From positions 2,294,001 to 2,358,000 of the forward strand of contig NZ_QBKS01000001.1 of assembly GCF_003054285.1 (NCBI RefSeq): a stretch of DNA of 64,000 nucleotides, written 5' to 3'. Of the stretch, positions 17,552-26,119 are shown piece by piece. The notes under the pieces were generated by a model. The model saw only the letters and a program-made list of their open reading frames with translations, had not been told where the DNA came from and made no database searches. Numbering within the stretch: the first letter of the stretch is position 1; every line of letters starts with the position of its first letter. The stretch is from Litoreibacter ponti (GTDB taxonomy: Bacteria > Pseudomonadota > Alphaproteobacteria > Rhodobacterales > Rhodobacteraceae). Both the position numbers and the translations under genes were made by a program.

Positions 17552-18805
17552 ATGTCGCTGATCGCAGTCAATCGCAACTTCCGCCTGCTGTTCTCGGCGA
17601 CGGCGGTCTCGAATTTGGGCGATGGCATCTCGGCCTTGGCCTTCCCGTGGCTTGCCAGCCTGATCACCCGCGACCCGTTCCTGATCGCCGCCGTCGCCGC
17701 CGCGACGCGGGCGCCTTGGCTGGTGTTCTCCCTGCCTGCGGGTGTGATCACCGATCAGGTGGACCGCAAACGGCTGATGGTCAGCGCGGATGTGTTGCGG
17801 ATGATCCTGACGCTGGGTGTCGTGGGCCTGATCCTGTCGGCCCCGCCCTTGCCCTTCGACGACAACGCAAGCGCCGCCCTACCAATGATCCTTGGCCTGT
17901 GTGCGGCGGCTTTTCTGCTCGGCAGCGCCGAGGTAGTGCGAGACAACGCCGCGCAAACCGCCCTGCCCTCGATCGTGGAGACCCACGATCTGGAGCGCGC
18001 CAACGGTCAGCTTTGGAGCATTGAGCAGATCATGGGGCAATTTGTCGGCCCGCCCGTTGCGGGCGTCTTGATTGCGCTCGCCGTGCCAGTTCCTTTCCTT
18101 GTCGATGCCGCCACCTTCGGCATTGCCGCCTTCCTTGTTTGGCAGGTCGCCATGATGCCCAAGGCCATTCCGGCGATCACCACCAGCTTCTGGGCACGGC
18201 TGAAGGAAGGCGCTGACTGGATGCGCGGGCACGCGTTGATCCTGCGTCTTGCGCTGATGTTGGGCGTGCTGAACTTTGTCACCATGATGAGCGCCACGAT
18301 GCTTGTGCTGCTGGCGCAAGAGCAGATGGGGCTCGAAGCGACGGGCTATGGCTTCCTTTTGACAGCAGGCGCGGCAGGCGGCGTCGCGGGAGGGCTGATT
18401 GGCCCTAAACTCGCCGCGCGCTTCGGTGCGCAGGCCTGCGTGCTGGGCGCATTGGCCTGCTTCCCGATCCCTTTCATCATCCTCGCGCTTACGTCGAACC
18501 CATGGCTGGCGGGCCTTGCGCTGTTTCTCGAGATGTCGGCAGGCATGACATGGAACGTCGTCACCGTCTCCTTACGCCAGCGCGTCATTCCCGATGCGCT
18601 TTTGGGTCGGGTGAACTCGATCTACCGTTTCTTCGGATGGGGCTCGATCCCGCTAGGCGCGCTTTTCGCAGGCGCACTTGTGGCGGCGCTGGAAGAGCCC
18701 ATCGGGCGAGATCTCGCCCTACGTGCGCCCTATACCTTGGGCGCTATTGTCTGTGTCGCATTGCTTCTTTACGGCACACTGCGGCTTCGCCTGCCTCAGA
18801 GCTGA
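17552..18805 (+). CDS. MFS transporter (DHA3/enterobactin-exporter type)
   Basis: The ATG at 17552 follows AAGGAAA at 17539-17545. The 417-residue protein has about twelve hydrophobic stretches, and the motif A-like loop DQVDRKRLMVSADVLRM lies between helices 2 and 3. The NFRLLFSATAVSNLGDGISA start is typical of the MFS_3/EntS-like group of drug or siderophore exporters. No siderophore genes are near. It ends 10 bases inside the convergent hydrolase gene. Confidence 0.82.
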   Translation: MSLIAVNRNFRLLFSATAVSNLGDGISALAFPWLASLITRDPFLIAAVAAATRAPWLVFSLPAGVITDQVDRKRLMVSADVLRMILTLGVVGLILSAPPLPFDDNASAALPMILGLCAAAFLLGSAEVVRDNAAQTALPSIVETHDLERANGQLWSIEQIMGQFVGPPVAGVLIALAVPVPFLVDAATFGIAAFLVWQVAMMPKAIPAITTSFWARLKEGADWMRGHALILRLALMLGVLNFVTMMSATMLVLLAQEQMGLEATGYGFLLTAGAAGGVAGGLIGPKLAARFGAQACVLGALACFPIPFIILALTSNPWLAGLALFLEMSAGMTWNVVTVSLRQRVIPDALLGRVNSIYRFFGWGSIPLGALFAGALVAALEEPIGRDLALRAPYTLGAIVCVALLLYGTLRLRLPQS

Positions 18806-19758
18806 CCCAACGCGTCCAATAGCGCCTTTTGGAATACCGCAGGGTCCTCAATCTGCGGGATATGGCCCAAGTCCGGCAGGCGGATCAAACTGCTTCCTGG
18901 GATCGTGTCGCGCAGCCATTCGCCTTGAGCGATGGGCGTTGCGGTGTCCTCTTCGCCCCAGATCAAGGTAATCGGCAGATCAATCCTGGGATAGGCTTCG
19001 GGATCAATCGAGCGTGCTTCAGGTACGGTCGACAGAAGAGTTGGCAACCAATCCGCGATTGCTTCAGTGGTGCCTTCGCGCGGGTAGGGCGTGGTCAGGA
19101 TGTCCACATATTCGGGCGTTGCGCGATCCTTTTTATGTAGGAACATGGCAAGCAGGTAAGGCAGCGCAGGCGGGTTGGTGATCGTTGCCGAAACGACAGC
19201 TTCGCGGACCCATGCGGGGCGCAGCGGAGCAGGCAAGGGCGCAGGCTCGCTGCCGACCCCCAAGGCGCCCGCCACAATCACCGCCGCCCGAAAGCGATCT
19301 GGCGTGTCCATCAGCGCTTCGACCCCCGGCCCGGCACCGAAGGAATGGGCAAGCAGGATCGGTTTGATATTCAGCGCCCGGATCAGGGACAAGATGCGTT
19401 GCGCCTGTCGCGGGCGGGTGTAGTCGGCCTTCGGATCGCGGTCCGAGAAACCCATGGGCGACAGGTCGAAGGCAATGGCCCGGTAGCCCGCGGCAGCCAG
19501 CGCATCGCTGGTCTCGCCCCAGAACCCGGCCCATCCCACAGAGCCGTGCACTAACAGGACGGGCACCCCCTCCTCGGGCCCACGGGCGTCGACATAGACC
19601 GCGCCCATGGAGGTGTTCACCATCTCGCCCCTCGCAGGCAACAGATCGTCACGGCTGACTGTCTCTCGTTGCATTGCGGACAAGCGCAGGGCCACGACCA
19701 GCAGGGCAAGGGCCAGTAGCACAAGCCCAAATGCGGGTAGAATGGTGCGGCGGAACAT
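18796..19758 (-). CDS. Alpha/beta-fold hydrolase with N-terminal membrane anchor
   Basis: A 320-residue protein. The first 30 residues form one hydrophobic helix (LPAFGLVLLALALLVVALRL), so it is anchored in or secreted through the inner membrane. The oxyanion segment VLLVHGSVGW, the nucleophile elbow LAHSFGAGPG, the acid WGEEDTATPI and the histidine LPDLGHIPQIED form a complete triad. The substrate is unknown. The start lies only 16 bases beyond the T-run of the regulator's terminator and lacks a strong ribosome site, so expression may depend on terminator read-through or a promoter overlapping it. Confidence 0.8.
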   Translation of the reverse strand: MFRRTILPAFGLVLLALALLVVALRLSAMQRETVSRDDLLPARGEMVNTSMGAVYVDARGPEEGVPVLLVHGSVGWAGFWGETSDALAAAGYRAIAFDLSPMGFSDRDPKADYTRPRQAQRILSLIRALNIKPILLAHSFGAGPGVEALMDTPDRFRAAVIVAGALGVGSEPAPLPAPLRPAWVREAVVSATITNPPALPYLLAMFLHKKDRATPEYVDILTTPYPREGTTEAIADWLPTLLSTVPEARSIDPEAYPRIDLPITLIWGEEDTATPIAQGEWLRDTIPGSSLIRLPDLGHIPQIEDPAVFQKALLDALGQL

Positions 19759-19773
19759 GCCCTATCTGACCAC

Positions 19774-19800
19774 AAAAAAAGACCCGGGCGCTAGCCCGGG
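19774..19800 (-). terminator. Intrinsic terminator of the OmpR-type regulator gene
   Basis: A perfect stem CCCGGGC/GCCCGGG (19783-19789 with 19794-19800) with loop GCTA is followed on the minus strand by seven T (19780-19774). It starts 64 bases after the regulator's stop codon, a standard rho-independent terminator. Confidence 0.9.
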
Positions 19801-19864
19801 CCAAGTCCAACAGGGAGGTTGTTGCAACATAACCCCGTCGCAACCAGGGGGTTCCAAAGAATCT

Positions 19865-20551
19865 TCAGACAGCCAGTTTGTAACCGCCTGATTCGGTCAC
19901 AAGAAGGCGGGCATTGGACGGATCTGGTTCTATTTTCTGACGCAGACGGTAGATATGTGTCTCCAATGTGTGGGTCGTAACCCCCGCATTGTAGCCCCAG
20001 ACCTCGTGCAGCAGCACGTCGCGGGCGACCACGCCATCGGTCGAGCGGTAGAGAAACTTCAAGATGTTTGTCTCTTTCTCGGTCAGGCGGATTTTCTTTT
20101 CGTCCTCGGTGATCAGCATCTTCATGGCGGGTTTGAACGTATACGGCCCAAGCTGGAATACGGCGTCCTCGGACTGCTCATGCTGGCGCAGCTGGGCGCG
20201 GATACGGGCCAGAAGCACTGGAAACTTGAAGGGCTTCGAGACGTAATCATTCGCACCGGCATCAAGGCCCAGAATAGTGTCGGCGTCACTGTCATGACCC
20301 GTGAGCATCAAGATCGGGCATTTCACGCCCTGTTTGCGCATCAGGCGGCACAGCTCGCGGCCGTCAGTGTCGGGCAGGCCCACGTCGAGGACGACGAGAT
20401 CATAGATCGCTTCCTTGGCCTTCTGCATGGCCTCGGCACCGTTTCCGGCCTCGAAGACATCGAAGTCCTCGGTCATGATCAACTGCTCGGACAGCGCCTC
20501 GCGCAAATCCTCGTCATCATCTACCAGAAGGATTTTCTTCAACGTTGCCAT
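19865..20551 (-). CDS. OmpR/PhoB-family response regulator (orphan here)
   Basis: A 228-residue regulator. The receiver domain has the acidic pocket DDDED (11-15), phospho-acceptor D56 in VVLDVGLPDTDG, the switch threonine in LMLTGHDS and K106 in YVSKPF. The C-terminal winged helix follows (LTEKETNILKFLYRSTDG, ETHIYRLRQKIEPDP, ESGGYKL). No histidine kinase gene is adjacent. It resembles the essential envelope regulators of the CenR group in alphaproteobacteria, but this is a guess from length and context. It is divergent from ribA with a 162-base gap, and ends at a strong terminator. Confidence 0.88.
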   Translation of the reverse strand: MATLKKILLVDDDEDLREALSEQLIMTEDFDVFEAGNGAEAMQKAKEAIYDLVVLDVGLPDTDGRELCRLMRKQGVKCPILMLTGHDSDADTILGLDAGANDYVSKPFKFPVLLARIRAQLRQHEQSEDAVFQLGPYTFKPAMKMLITEDEKKIRLTEKETNILKFLYRSTDGVVARDVLLHEVWGYNAGVTTHTLETHIYRLRQKIEPDPSNARLLVTESGGYKLAV

Positions 20552-20713
20552 AGGTCTAATTCCTCTCTTGTTACCCTTAAAATGTGTGCGGACCCGGTCC
20601 GAGACAACTCACGCGGCCGTTATTCACGGGCTCGTGTCGCGATCGCCGCAATTGTTTCAACTTTCCGTGGATTGGCGTAGGAAGGGGCGTGAATTGTTAC
20701 AGAAGCGGCCCCG

Positions 20714-21778
20714 ATGACCCTCTCTCCTGACACAACCGAGCTTGTCGCCCGTGCCCGCGCAGACCTGCGGATGGGCGTACCCATTGTGATCGGCGGCTCG
20801 CTTGTGCTTGCCGCAGAGACCTTGCAGGACGCCCGTCTCAGCGCCTTGCAGTTGTCCGGGCAGGACTTGACGCTTGCGATTACGGATTGGCGTGCGGCAA
20901 CCCTGAAAGCGCGTGCCTATGACGGTGATCTTGCCCGGATCAGGGTTCCTAGCGACGCACCCGTGTCTTGGATCACCGCTATTGCGGATCCGGCGGATGA
21001 TTTGAACGCCCCGATGAAGGGCCCCCTGCACTCCATGCGCGGTGGCGATCCGCGTGACGCGCGGCTGGCAATTGCGCTGACGAAATCCGCGCGACTATTG
21101 CCGGCCGTTTTGATGGCCCCCGCGACCTCGCCCCCCGCGAACCTGACCCATCTAGACGCGGATGCGCTTGGACAGACCCTGGAGACCCCAAGCCCGCTGT
21201 TGCCACTCGTCAGCGCCCGTTTGCCGATGGACGTGTCAGAGGCTGGCCGCCTCCATGTCTTTCGCCCGGAAGATGGCGGTGAAGAGCATTATGCGATCGA
21301 GATCGGCCAACCCGCCCGCGACAAGCCCGTTCTGACCCGGCTTCATTCCGCTTGCTTCACCGGCGATCTGTTGGGCTCGCTCAAATGCGATTGCGGCCCG
21401 CAGTTGCGCGGCGCGCTCGCCCAGATGGGGGCCGAAGGGCACGGCGTGCTGCTTTATCTCAATCAAGAAGGTCGTGGAATTGGCCTGGTTAATAAGATGC
21501 GCGCCTATTCGCTACAGGATCAGGGCTTCGACACGGTTGAGGCCAATCACCGCCTTGGATTTGAGGACGACGAACGCGACTTTCGGCTTGGCGCGGGTAT
21601 CCTGACGCGCATGGGGTTCAGCCGTGTGCGCCTGTTAACCAACAACCCCGCCAAGGTCGCCATGTTGCAGGCCAATGGGCTTGAGGTCGTCGAACGCGTG
21701 CCCCTGAAGGTGGGCGAAAACCGCCACAACGCGGCGTATCTCGCCACCAAGGCCGCGAAGTCCGGGCATCTTCTTTGA
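20714..21778 (+). CDS. ribA: GTP cyclohydrolase II with long N-terminal extension
   Basis: A 354-residue protein. The C-terminal 190 residues are GTP cyclohydrolase II: zinc ligands C214, C225 and C227 in HSACFTGDLLGSLKCDCG, the NQEGRGIGL loop, and the nucleophile/guanine-binding region YSLQDQGFDTVEANHRLGF. The enzyme opens GTP to start riboflavin synthesis. The first 165 residues, with IVIGGSLVLAAETLQDARL, are not required in E. coli RibA (196 residues) and do not show a working DHBP synthase site. Similar long forms are known in alphaproteobacteria. Its stop overlaps the start of the next gene. Confidence 0.88.
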   Translation: MTLSPDTTELVARARADLRMGVPIVIGGSLVLAAETLQDARLSALQLSGQDLTLAITDWRAATLKARAYDGDLARIRVPSDAPVSWITAIADPADDLNAPMKGPLHSMRGGDPRDARLAIALTKSARLLPAVLMAPATSPPANLTHLDADALGQTLETPSPLLPLVSARLPMDVSEAGRLHVFRPEDGGEEHYAIEIGQPARDKPVLTRLHSACFTGDLLGSLKCDCGPQLRGALAQMGAEGHGVLLYLNQEGRGIGLVNKMRAYSLQDQGFDTVEANHRLGFEDDERDFRLGAGILTRMGFSRVRLLTNNPAKVAMLQANGLEVVERVPLKVGENRHNAAYLATKAAKSGHLL

Positions 21779-22272
21779 ACGTCTTGGATGTCGTGACCGG
21801 GCCGTGGGGGACACGGTTTATGGGGCGCAGCTTTGCGTCCAGCATCGGTAAAGGCGGCATCACGGCCCGGAAGCAGGAAGGTGACGGCGCGACGCCCGAG
21901 GGTGTGCACCGGTTCGTCGGTATGCTGTATCGTCCCGACCGCATGGAGCGCCCCACCGATTGGGCCAAGCCCATCGGTCCGTCCGATCTGTGGTCGGATG
22001 ACGGCGCCGATCCGGATTACAATCACATGGTCCGCGCGCCTCATCCGTTCAGCCACGAGCGCCTGTCCCGCGCCGACCCTCTTTATGACCTGATCCTAAT
22101 TACCGATTGGAATTGGCCCTATTCCGTGCCCGGACGCGGCTCGGCCATTTTTGTGCATCGCTGGCGCAAGCCGCGCCATCCGACCGAAGGGTGCGTTGCC
22201 TTCGCGCCCGAAGACCTTCTGTGGATCGCCCGGCGTTTGCGACCCCAGAGCCGCCTTATTGTGCGGGGGTAG
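21775..22272 (+). CDS. L,D-transpeptidase (YkuD) family protein
   Basis: A 165-residue protein starting at the TTG at 21775-21777, which overlaps the ribA stop (TTGA). The YkuD signature is present: H128 in IFVHRWRKP and C140 in RHPTEGCVAF, giving the His-x-Cys layout. No signal peptide is visible, unlike periplasmic cross-linking enzymes such as YcbB, so it may be a cytosolic or non-canonical YkuD hydrolase or transpeptidase. The closest described group is the L,D-peptidoglycan transpeptidase YkuD-like family with a conserved HPTEGC. It is convergent with yggS, with a 17-base overlap. Confidence 0.8.
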   Translation: MNVLDVVTGPWGTRFMGRSFASSIGKGGITARKQEGDGATPEGVHRFVGMLYRPDRMERPTDWAKPIGPSDLWSDDGADPDYNHMVRAPHPFSHERLSRADPLYDLILITDWNWPYSVPGRGSAIFVHRWRKPRHPTEGCVAFAPEDLLWIARRLRPQSRLIVRG

Positions 22273-22915
22273 GCCGTTCACCGAAGATGGCGGACCCGAC
22301 CCGAACATGGGTGGCTCCTTGGGCGATGGCCCGCTCGAAGTCGCCGCTCATACCCATGGACAAGTTCTCCAGCCCGTTGCTTTTAGCAAGTTTGGCGAGC
22401 AAGGCGAAGTGCAGTGACGGCTCTTCGTCTACAGGTGGGATGCACATCAGGCCGATGACGGGCAAGTCGAGCGCGCGGCACTCGGTCACGAATGCCTCGA
22501 CCTCGTCCGGCGAGATGCCGGCCTTTTGCTCTTCGGCGCCCGTGTTCACCTGAATGAAGATGTCAGGGCATTTTCCGATCTCATCGCGGATCATCCCAAA
22601 CCGCTTGGCAAGCTTCAGCCGATCCAGGGTATGGATCACGTCGAACAGCTCCATCGCTTGACGGGTCTTGTTGGATTGCAACGGTCCAAGCAGATGCAGC
22701 TCTACATTGTCGTAGCGGTCGCGGAATTCAGGCCATTTGCCGGCGGCCTCTTGCACCTGGTTTTCGCCGAAAACGCGGTGACCCTCTTTCAAGACGGCCT
22801 CAACCCTGTCGTTGGGTTGTTTCTTCGACACCGCGATCAGCTGCGTGCTGCCCGCTGCGCGGCCGACCCGGCGCTCTTCGTCTGCGATGCGCGACTGAAT
22901 TTCAGAGAGGGACAT
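22256..22915 (-). CDS. yggS: YggS-family pyridoxal phosphate homeostasis protein
   Basis: The ATG at 22913-22915 gives 219 residues; the upstream extension runs into the porin terminator. PLP lysine in LIAVSKKQP, HRVFGENQVQEA, HLLGPLQSNKTR, VNTGAEEQKAGI and the C-terminal SMGMSGDFERAIAQG and VRVGSAIFGER are the PLPBP motifs. The protein binds PLP without catalysing a reaction and keeps vitamin B6 and amino-acid pools balanced. It lies downstream of two porin genes on the same strand but is separated from them by a strong terminator. Confidence 0.92.
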   Translation of the reverse strand: MSLSEIQSRIADEERRVGRAAGSTQLIAVSKKQPNDRVEAVLKEGHRVFGENQVQEAAGKWPEFRDRYDNVELHLLGPLQSNKTRQAMELFDVIHTLDRLKLAKRFGMIRDEIGKCPDIFIQVNTGAEEQKAGISPDEVEAFVTECRALDLPVIGLMCIPPVDEEPSLHFALLAKLAKSNGLENLSMGMSGDFERAIAQGATHVRVGSAIFGERPTPAQ

Positions 22916-22960
22916 GTACGACCTTTCCTGTTCTTGCTTCCTTGCAACATAGGGCGGCGC

Positions 22961-22990
22961 AAAAGAAAAGAGCGGGCCGAAGCCCGCTCT
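22961..22990 (-). terminator. Intrinsic terminator of porin gene 1
   Basis: Perfect nine-base stem AGAGCGGGC/GCCCGCTCT at 22969-22977 and 22982-22990, reading as a UUCG-type tetraloop on the minus strand, followed by TTTCTTTT. It begins 28 bases after the porin stop and is nearly identical to the terminator after porin 2. Confidence 0.9.
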
Positions 22991-23018
22991 TTCCAAATTT
23001 CTGCAATGGTCGCTAAGC

Positions 23019-24026
23019 TTAGAAGCTCAGGCCCAGACCAAGCGAGAAGCTCTTGCGGTCGCCGCTGGTCACAGCGCTCGGAGCGGCTGCTGCGGTCGCG
23101 GTGCTATCGCCGTCACCGTAGCCCATGTGCACAACTGCACCGCCGCCGAGGTCATATGCGACCGACAGACCGTAGCCGTCTGCTTCGGTGCCGTCGCCGA
23201 AGTCATACTGGCCGTAGTTGGCGTGCAGCGTCAGGGCGCCGGTGGTGTAGCCGAGGCCAACACCGATGTGATCGGAGTCTGCGACGCCGAAGATATCGCC
23301 GTCGGTGTAGACAATACCAGCGCTCAGACCGTTGCCGAAGGCTGCGTCGACAGAGACACCAACGATGTCAACGTCAATCGGCAGGCCGTCGATGGTCTGA
23401 TAACCCAGACCGAAGTTGACGGTCGTGCCGGACAGGTCCAGAGCGTATTTGAAGCCAAGACCGAAGCCGTCGGTCTCGTCTGCGACACCAGTGGTTGCGC
23501 CGAGATCGCGGTCGCCTTGCTCGAAGGAGATTGCGACGCCGAAGGCACCCGAGGAGTAATCCCAACGCAGGATCTGGCCGTCCTGGCCTGCTGCGCCGTC
23601 GTGGTAGGCACCAAGGTAGCCCGGGTGGGACGTTTCGTCGTCAGCGATAGAACCGCCGTTGCCGACGTTGCCCGCGTCTTTCAGGGCCCAGTCCATTGCG
23701 CCGTCGGTGTCACCCATCGTCACGGTGCCGAAGCCGCCGGAGATGAAGATGGTTGCGCCACCGTCGTCGGTGTTGTCGTCAGACGCGCTGGAACCGTCGC
23801 CGCCTTCGTCCAGGTCGACGGATGCGCCGAAGGTCAGGCCGTTGTCGGTTTCACCAGTCATCGTGAAGGTGACGTCGATATCAGTGAAGAACTGCATTTC
23901 GACTTCGCTGTTCGTGCTCGAAGACTGCGCGATACCCATCTCGGCACGGCCGGACAGGGCAACATCTGCAACAGCTGCGCCACCGAAGGCGACCAGTGCG
24001 GTAGATGCGAAGAGAACTTTTTTCAT
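23019..24026 (-). CDS. Rhodobacter-type outer-membrane porin (copy 1)
   Basis: A 335-residue protein with signal peptide MKKVLFASTALVAFGGAAVA (cleavage about residue 20) and a beta-barrel pattern of alternating residues, ending in SFSLGLGLSF, whose C-terminal phenylalanine is the outer-membrane insertion signal. It is a gram-negative general porin that lets small solutes through the outer membrane. The highly acidic DEGGDGSSASDDNTDDGG loop suits a channel constriction or a marine protein. It is a tandem paralog of the gene at 24245-25270: the first 33 residues are the same and a long central part differs little. The copies differ most in the middle loops. Confidence 0.9.
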   Translation of the reverse strand: MKKVLFASTALVAFGGAAVADVALSGRAEMGIAQSSSTNSEVEMQFFTDIDVTFTMTGETDNGLTFGASVDLDEGGDGSSASDDNTDDGGATIFISGGFGTVTMGDTDGAMDWALKDAGNVGNGGSIADDETSHPGYLGAYHDGAAGQDGQILRWDYSSGAFGVAISFEQGDRDLGATTGVADETDGFGLGFKYALDLSGTTVNFGLGYQTIDGLPIDVDIVGVSVDAAFGNGLSAGIVYTDGDIFGVADSDHIGVGLGYTTGALTLHANYGQYDFGDGTEADGYGLSVAYDLGGGAVVHMGYGDGDSTATAAAAPSAVTSGDRKSFSLGLGLSF

Positions 24027-24190
24027 CGGTTTTCCTTAATCTTAGAAATTTGGGGCGACTCATCACCACTTTCCCTGCGCCTTCTTAGCACGCCTCAATT
24101 TGGCCCTGAAATGGCCTTGCGAATAATCGCACGGCCCCGGCACATTTTTGCAACGCATAATCGGCGCTAAAGACCAAAGGGCCGGAAAAG

Positions 24191-24217
24191 AAAAAGAGCG
24201 GGCCGAAGCCCGCTCTT
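24191..24217 (-). terminator. Intrinsic terminator of porin gene 2
   Basis: Ten-base stem AAGAGCGGGC/GCCCGCTCTT at 24194-24203 and 24208-24217 with the same tetraloop as the porin 1 terminator, followed on the minus strand by TTTCTTTT-like bases. It starts 27 bases after the stop of porin 2 and separates it from the promoter region of porin 1 (24027-24190). Confidence 0.9.
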
Positions 24218-24244
24218 CAAATCGTATCAGCTGTAAGCGTGAGC

Positions 24245-25270
24245 TTAGAAGCTCAGGCCGAGGCCGAGGGACACGCTGCTGGAGTCCACGGAAGCACCGG
24301 CCGCATCGGTGACTTCGCTGTCGCCGTAGCCGAAGTGCACAACTGCACCGCCGCCCAGGTCGTAAGCAGCCGACAGACCGAAGCCTTCGGCTTCGCCACC
24401 GTTGTCGACTTCGAACTTACCGTAGTTGGCGTGCAGGGTCAGCGCGCCGGTGGTGTAGCCGAGGCCGAGACCGATGTGATCGCCATCAAAAGTGTTGCCT
24501 GCGTCATCGGAGTCGATGTCGCTGAACACGATACCTGCGGACAGGCCGTTTGCGAAGGCGGCGTTGACGGAAACACCGATGGTGTCGACGTCGAATGCAC
24601 CGGCCACGGAGGCGTCAGATGCGTCGCTGATGGACTGGTAACCCAGGCCAAAGTTCACGGTCGTGCCTGACAGGTCCAGAGCGTACTTGAAGCCCAATGC
24701 GAAACCGTCGGACTCGTCAGCAACACCAGTGGTTGCGCCGAGGTCACGATCGCCTTGCTCGAAGGAGATTGCTACGCCGAAGGCACCCGAGGAGTAATCC
24801 CAACGCAGGATCTGGCCGTCCTGGCCGAACGCGCCGTCCAGGTAGGAGCCGAGGTAGCCTTCGTGGCTGGTTTCGTCGTCAGCGATAGAACCGCCGTTGC
24901 CGATGTTACCAGCTTCGGTCAGGGCCCAGTCCATTGCGCCGTCGGTGTCACCCATCGTCACGGTGCCGAAGCCGCCGGAGATGAAGATCGTTGCGCCACC
25001 GTCGTCGGTGTTGTCGTCAGACGCGCTGGAACCGTCGCCGCCTTCGTCCAGATCGACGGATGCGCCGAAGGTCAGGCCGTTGTCGGTTTCACCGGTCATG
25101 GTGAAGGTGACGTCAATATCAGTGAAGAACTGAGTGCTTACATTTTCGCCAGCAACGCCGGAGTCGGAGTCGGCAATACCCATCTCGGCACGGCCGGACA
25201 GGGCAACATCTGCAACAGCAGCGCCGCCGAAGGCGACCAGTGCGGTAGATGCGAAGAGAACTTTTTTCAT
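24245..25270 (-). CDS. Rhodobacter-type outer-membrane porin (copy 2)
   Basis: A 341-residue porin starting at the ATG at 25268-25270, the same signal peptide as copy 1, and the same terminal LGLGLSF. Copy-specific insertions are around DSDSGVAGENVS near residue 35 and DASDASVAGAFDVD in the second half. It is transcribed from its own promoter in the gap up to 25521 and ends at its own terminator, so the two copies can be regulated apart. The divergent gene upstream is the DUF3576 lipoprotein. Confidence 0.9.
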   Translation of the reverse strand: MKKVLFASTALVAFGGAAVADVALSGRAEMGIADSDSGVAGENVSTQFFTDIDVTFTMTGETDNGLTFGASVDLDEGGDGSSASDDNTDDGGATIFISGGFGTVTMGDTDGAMDWALTEAGNIGNGGSIADDETSHEGYLGSYLDGAFGQDGQILRWDYSSGAFGVAISFEQGDRDLGATTGVADESDGFALGFKYALDLSGTTVNFGLGYQSISDASDASVAGAFDVDTIGVSVNAAFANGLSAGIVFSDIDSDDAGNTFDGDHIGLGLGYTTGALTLHANYGKFEVDNGGEAEGFGLSAAYDLGGGAVVHFGYGDSEVTDAAGASVDSSSVSLGLGLSF

Positions 25271-25521
25271 CGTTTTCCCTCGAGTTTCGTTAACTTGGTG
25301 CACCTCAATTCAGGGAATCCGAACTGAGTCCCAGCCTGTTTCACGCTTTAGAGAGTGGATTTCAAGCAGCCGGGGCCGGGCCACAAACCAAGCTGCGAAT
25401 TTGATGCAACACGGCCACACTGTGTCTTCGGCGCCCAAATTCGGCCGCGCTATTCTTTCTTGTGACAAACCGCGCGCTCCGATATGACACTATAAAACCA
25501 AGGGGTAAAGGCAGGCGGAGC

Positions 25522-26043
25522 ATGGCAAACACCCGTATATACAAGTTGATTTTGGGCGGCCTTCTTGTGGTCAGCCTGTCCGCATGTGGCGGTCGCGGTC
25601 TGTTTGGCTCGGGCCAGAACGAGCGTCGCGAAAACGACCAAAACGGCTTCTCCCGCGATTACGACAGCGCCGCGGCCCAGACCGCCGCCGAACGCGGCGA
25701 CAGCATCTTCGACCTGTTTGCCAACAATGATGACCCAAACGTCACGCTGCGTGTGAACAAGTATCTCTGGAATGCATCTCTTGATGTTTTGAACTTCATG
25801 CCGGTGCAGGCGGCTGATCCGTTCACCGGCACCATTTCGATGGGCTACGGGCGCCCGCAAGGCTCGTCGCGGGCCTATCGCGCCACTGTCTTCATCACGG
25901 ACCCTGCGCTCGACGCGCGCTCTTTGCGCGTGTCGCTTCAAGGGTCCGGCGGCGCGGCCGTCGCGACAGACACGACCCGCGCCATCGAGGACGCCATCCT
26001 GACGCGCGCGCGTCAGCTTCGCATCGCTGACGGCAAGCTCTAG
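25522..26043 (+). CDS. DUF3576 lipoprotein
   Basis: A 173-residue protein with a lipoprotein signal (LILGGLLVVSLSAC, lipobox LSAC); the ATG at 25522 is preferred because it puts the signal at the very N-terminus. NKYLWNASLDVLNFMPVQAADPF and a DPALDARSLRVSLQG stretch mark the DUF3576 family, which is restricted largely to alphaproteobacteria and has no proven function. It sits just before leuS, where family members are commonly found beside the leuS-lptE-holA genes, so a role in envelope maintenance is an inference only. Confidence 0.85.
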   Translation: MANTRIYKLILGGLLVVSLSACGGRGLFGSGQNERRENDQNGFSRDYDSAAAQTAAERGDSIFDLFANNDDPNVTLRVNKYLWNASLDVLNFMPVQAADPFTGTISMGYGRPQGSSRAYRATVFITDPALDARSLRVSLQGSGGAAVATDTTRAIEDAILTRARQLRIADGKL

Positions 26044-26070
26044 ACCTTCGCTCAGCGCAGACGTATGACC

Positions 26071-26098
26071 GACGCCGGGCCCATCACAGCCCGGCGTC
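26071..26098 (+). terminator. Hairpin between the DUF3576 gene and leuS
   Basis: GACGCCGGGC at 26071-26080 pairs perfectly with GCCCGGCGTC at 26089-26098 around the loop CCATCACA. Only a broken T-tract (TTACGTTT) follows. It starts 28 bases after the DUF3576 stop and ends 21 bases before the leuS start, so it may terminate or attenuate entry into leuS. Confidence 0.6.
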
Positions 26099-26119
26099 TT
26101 ACGTTTCAAGGAAAGAAAA

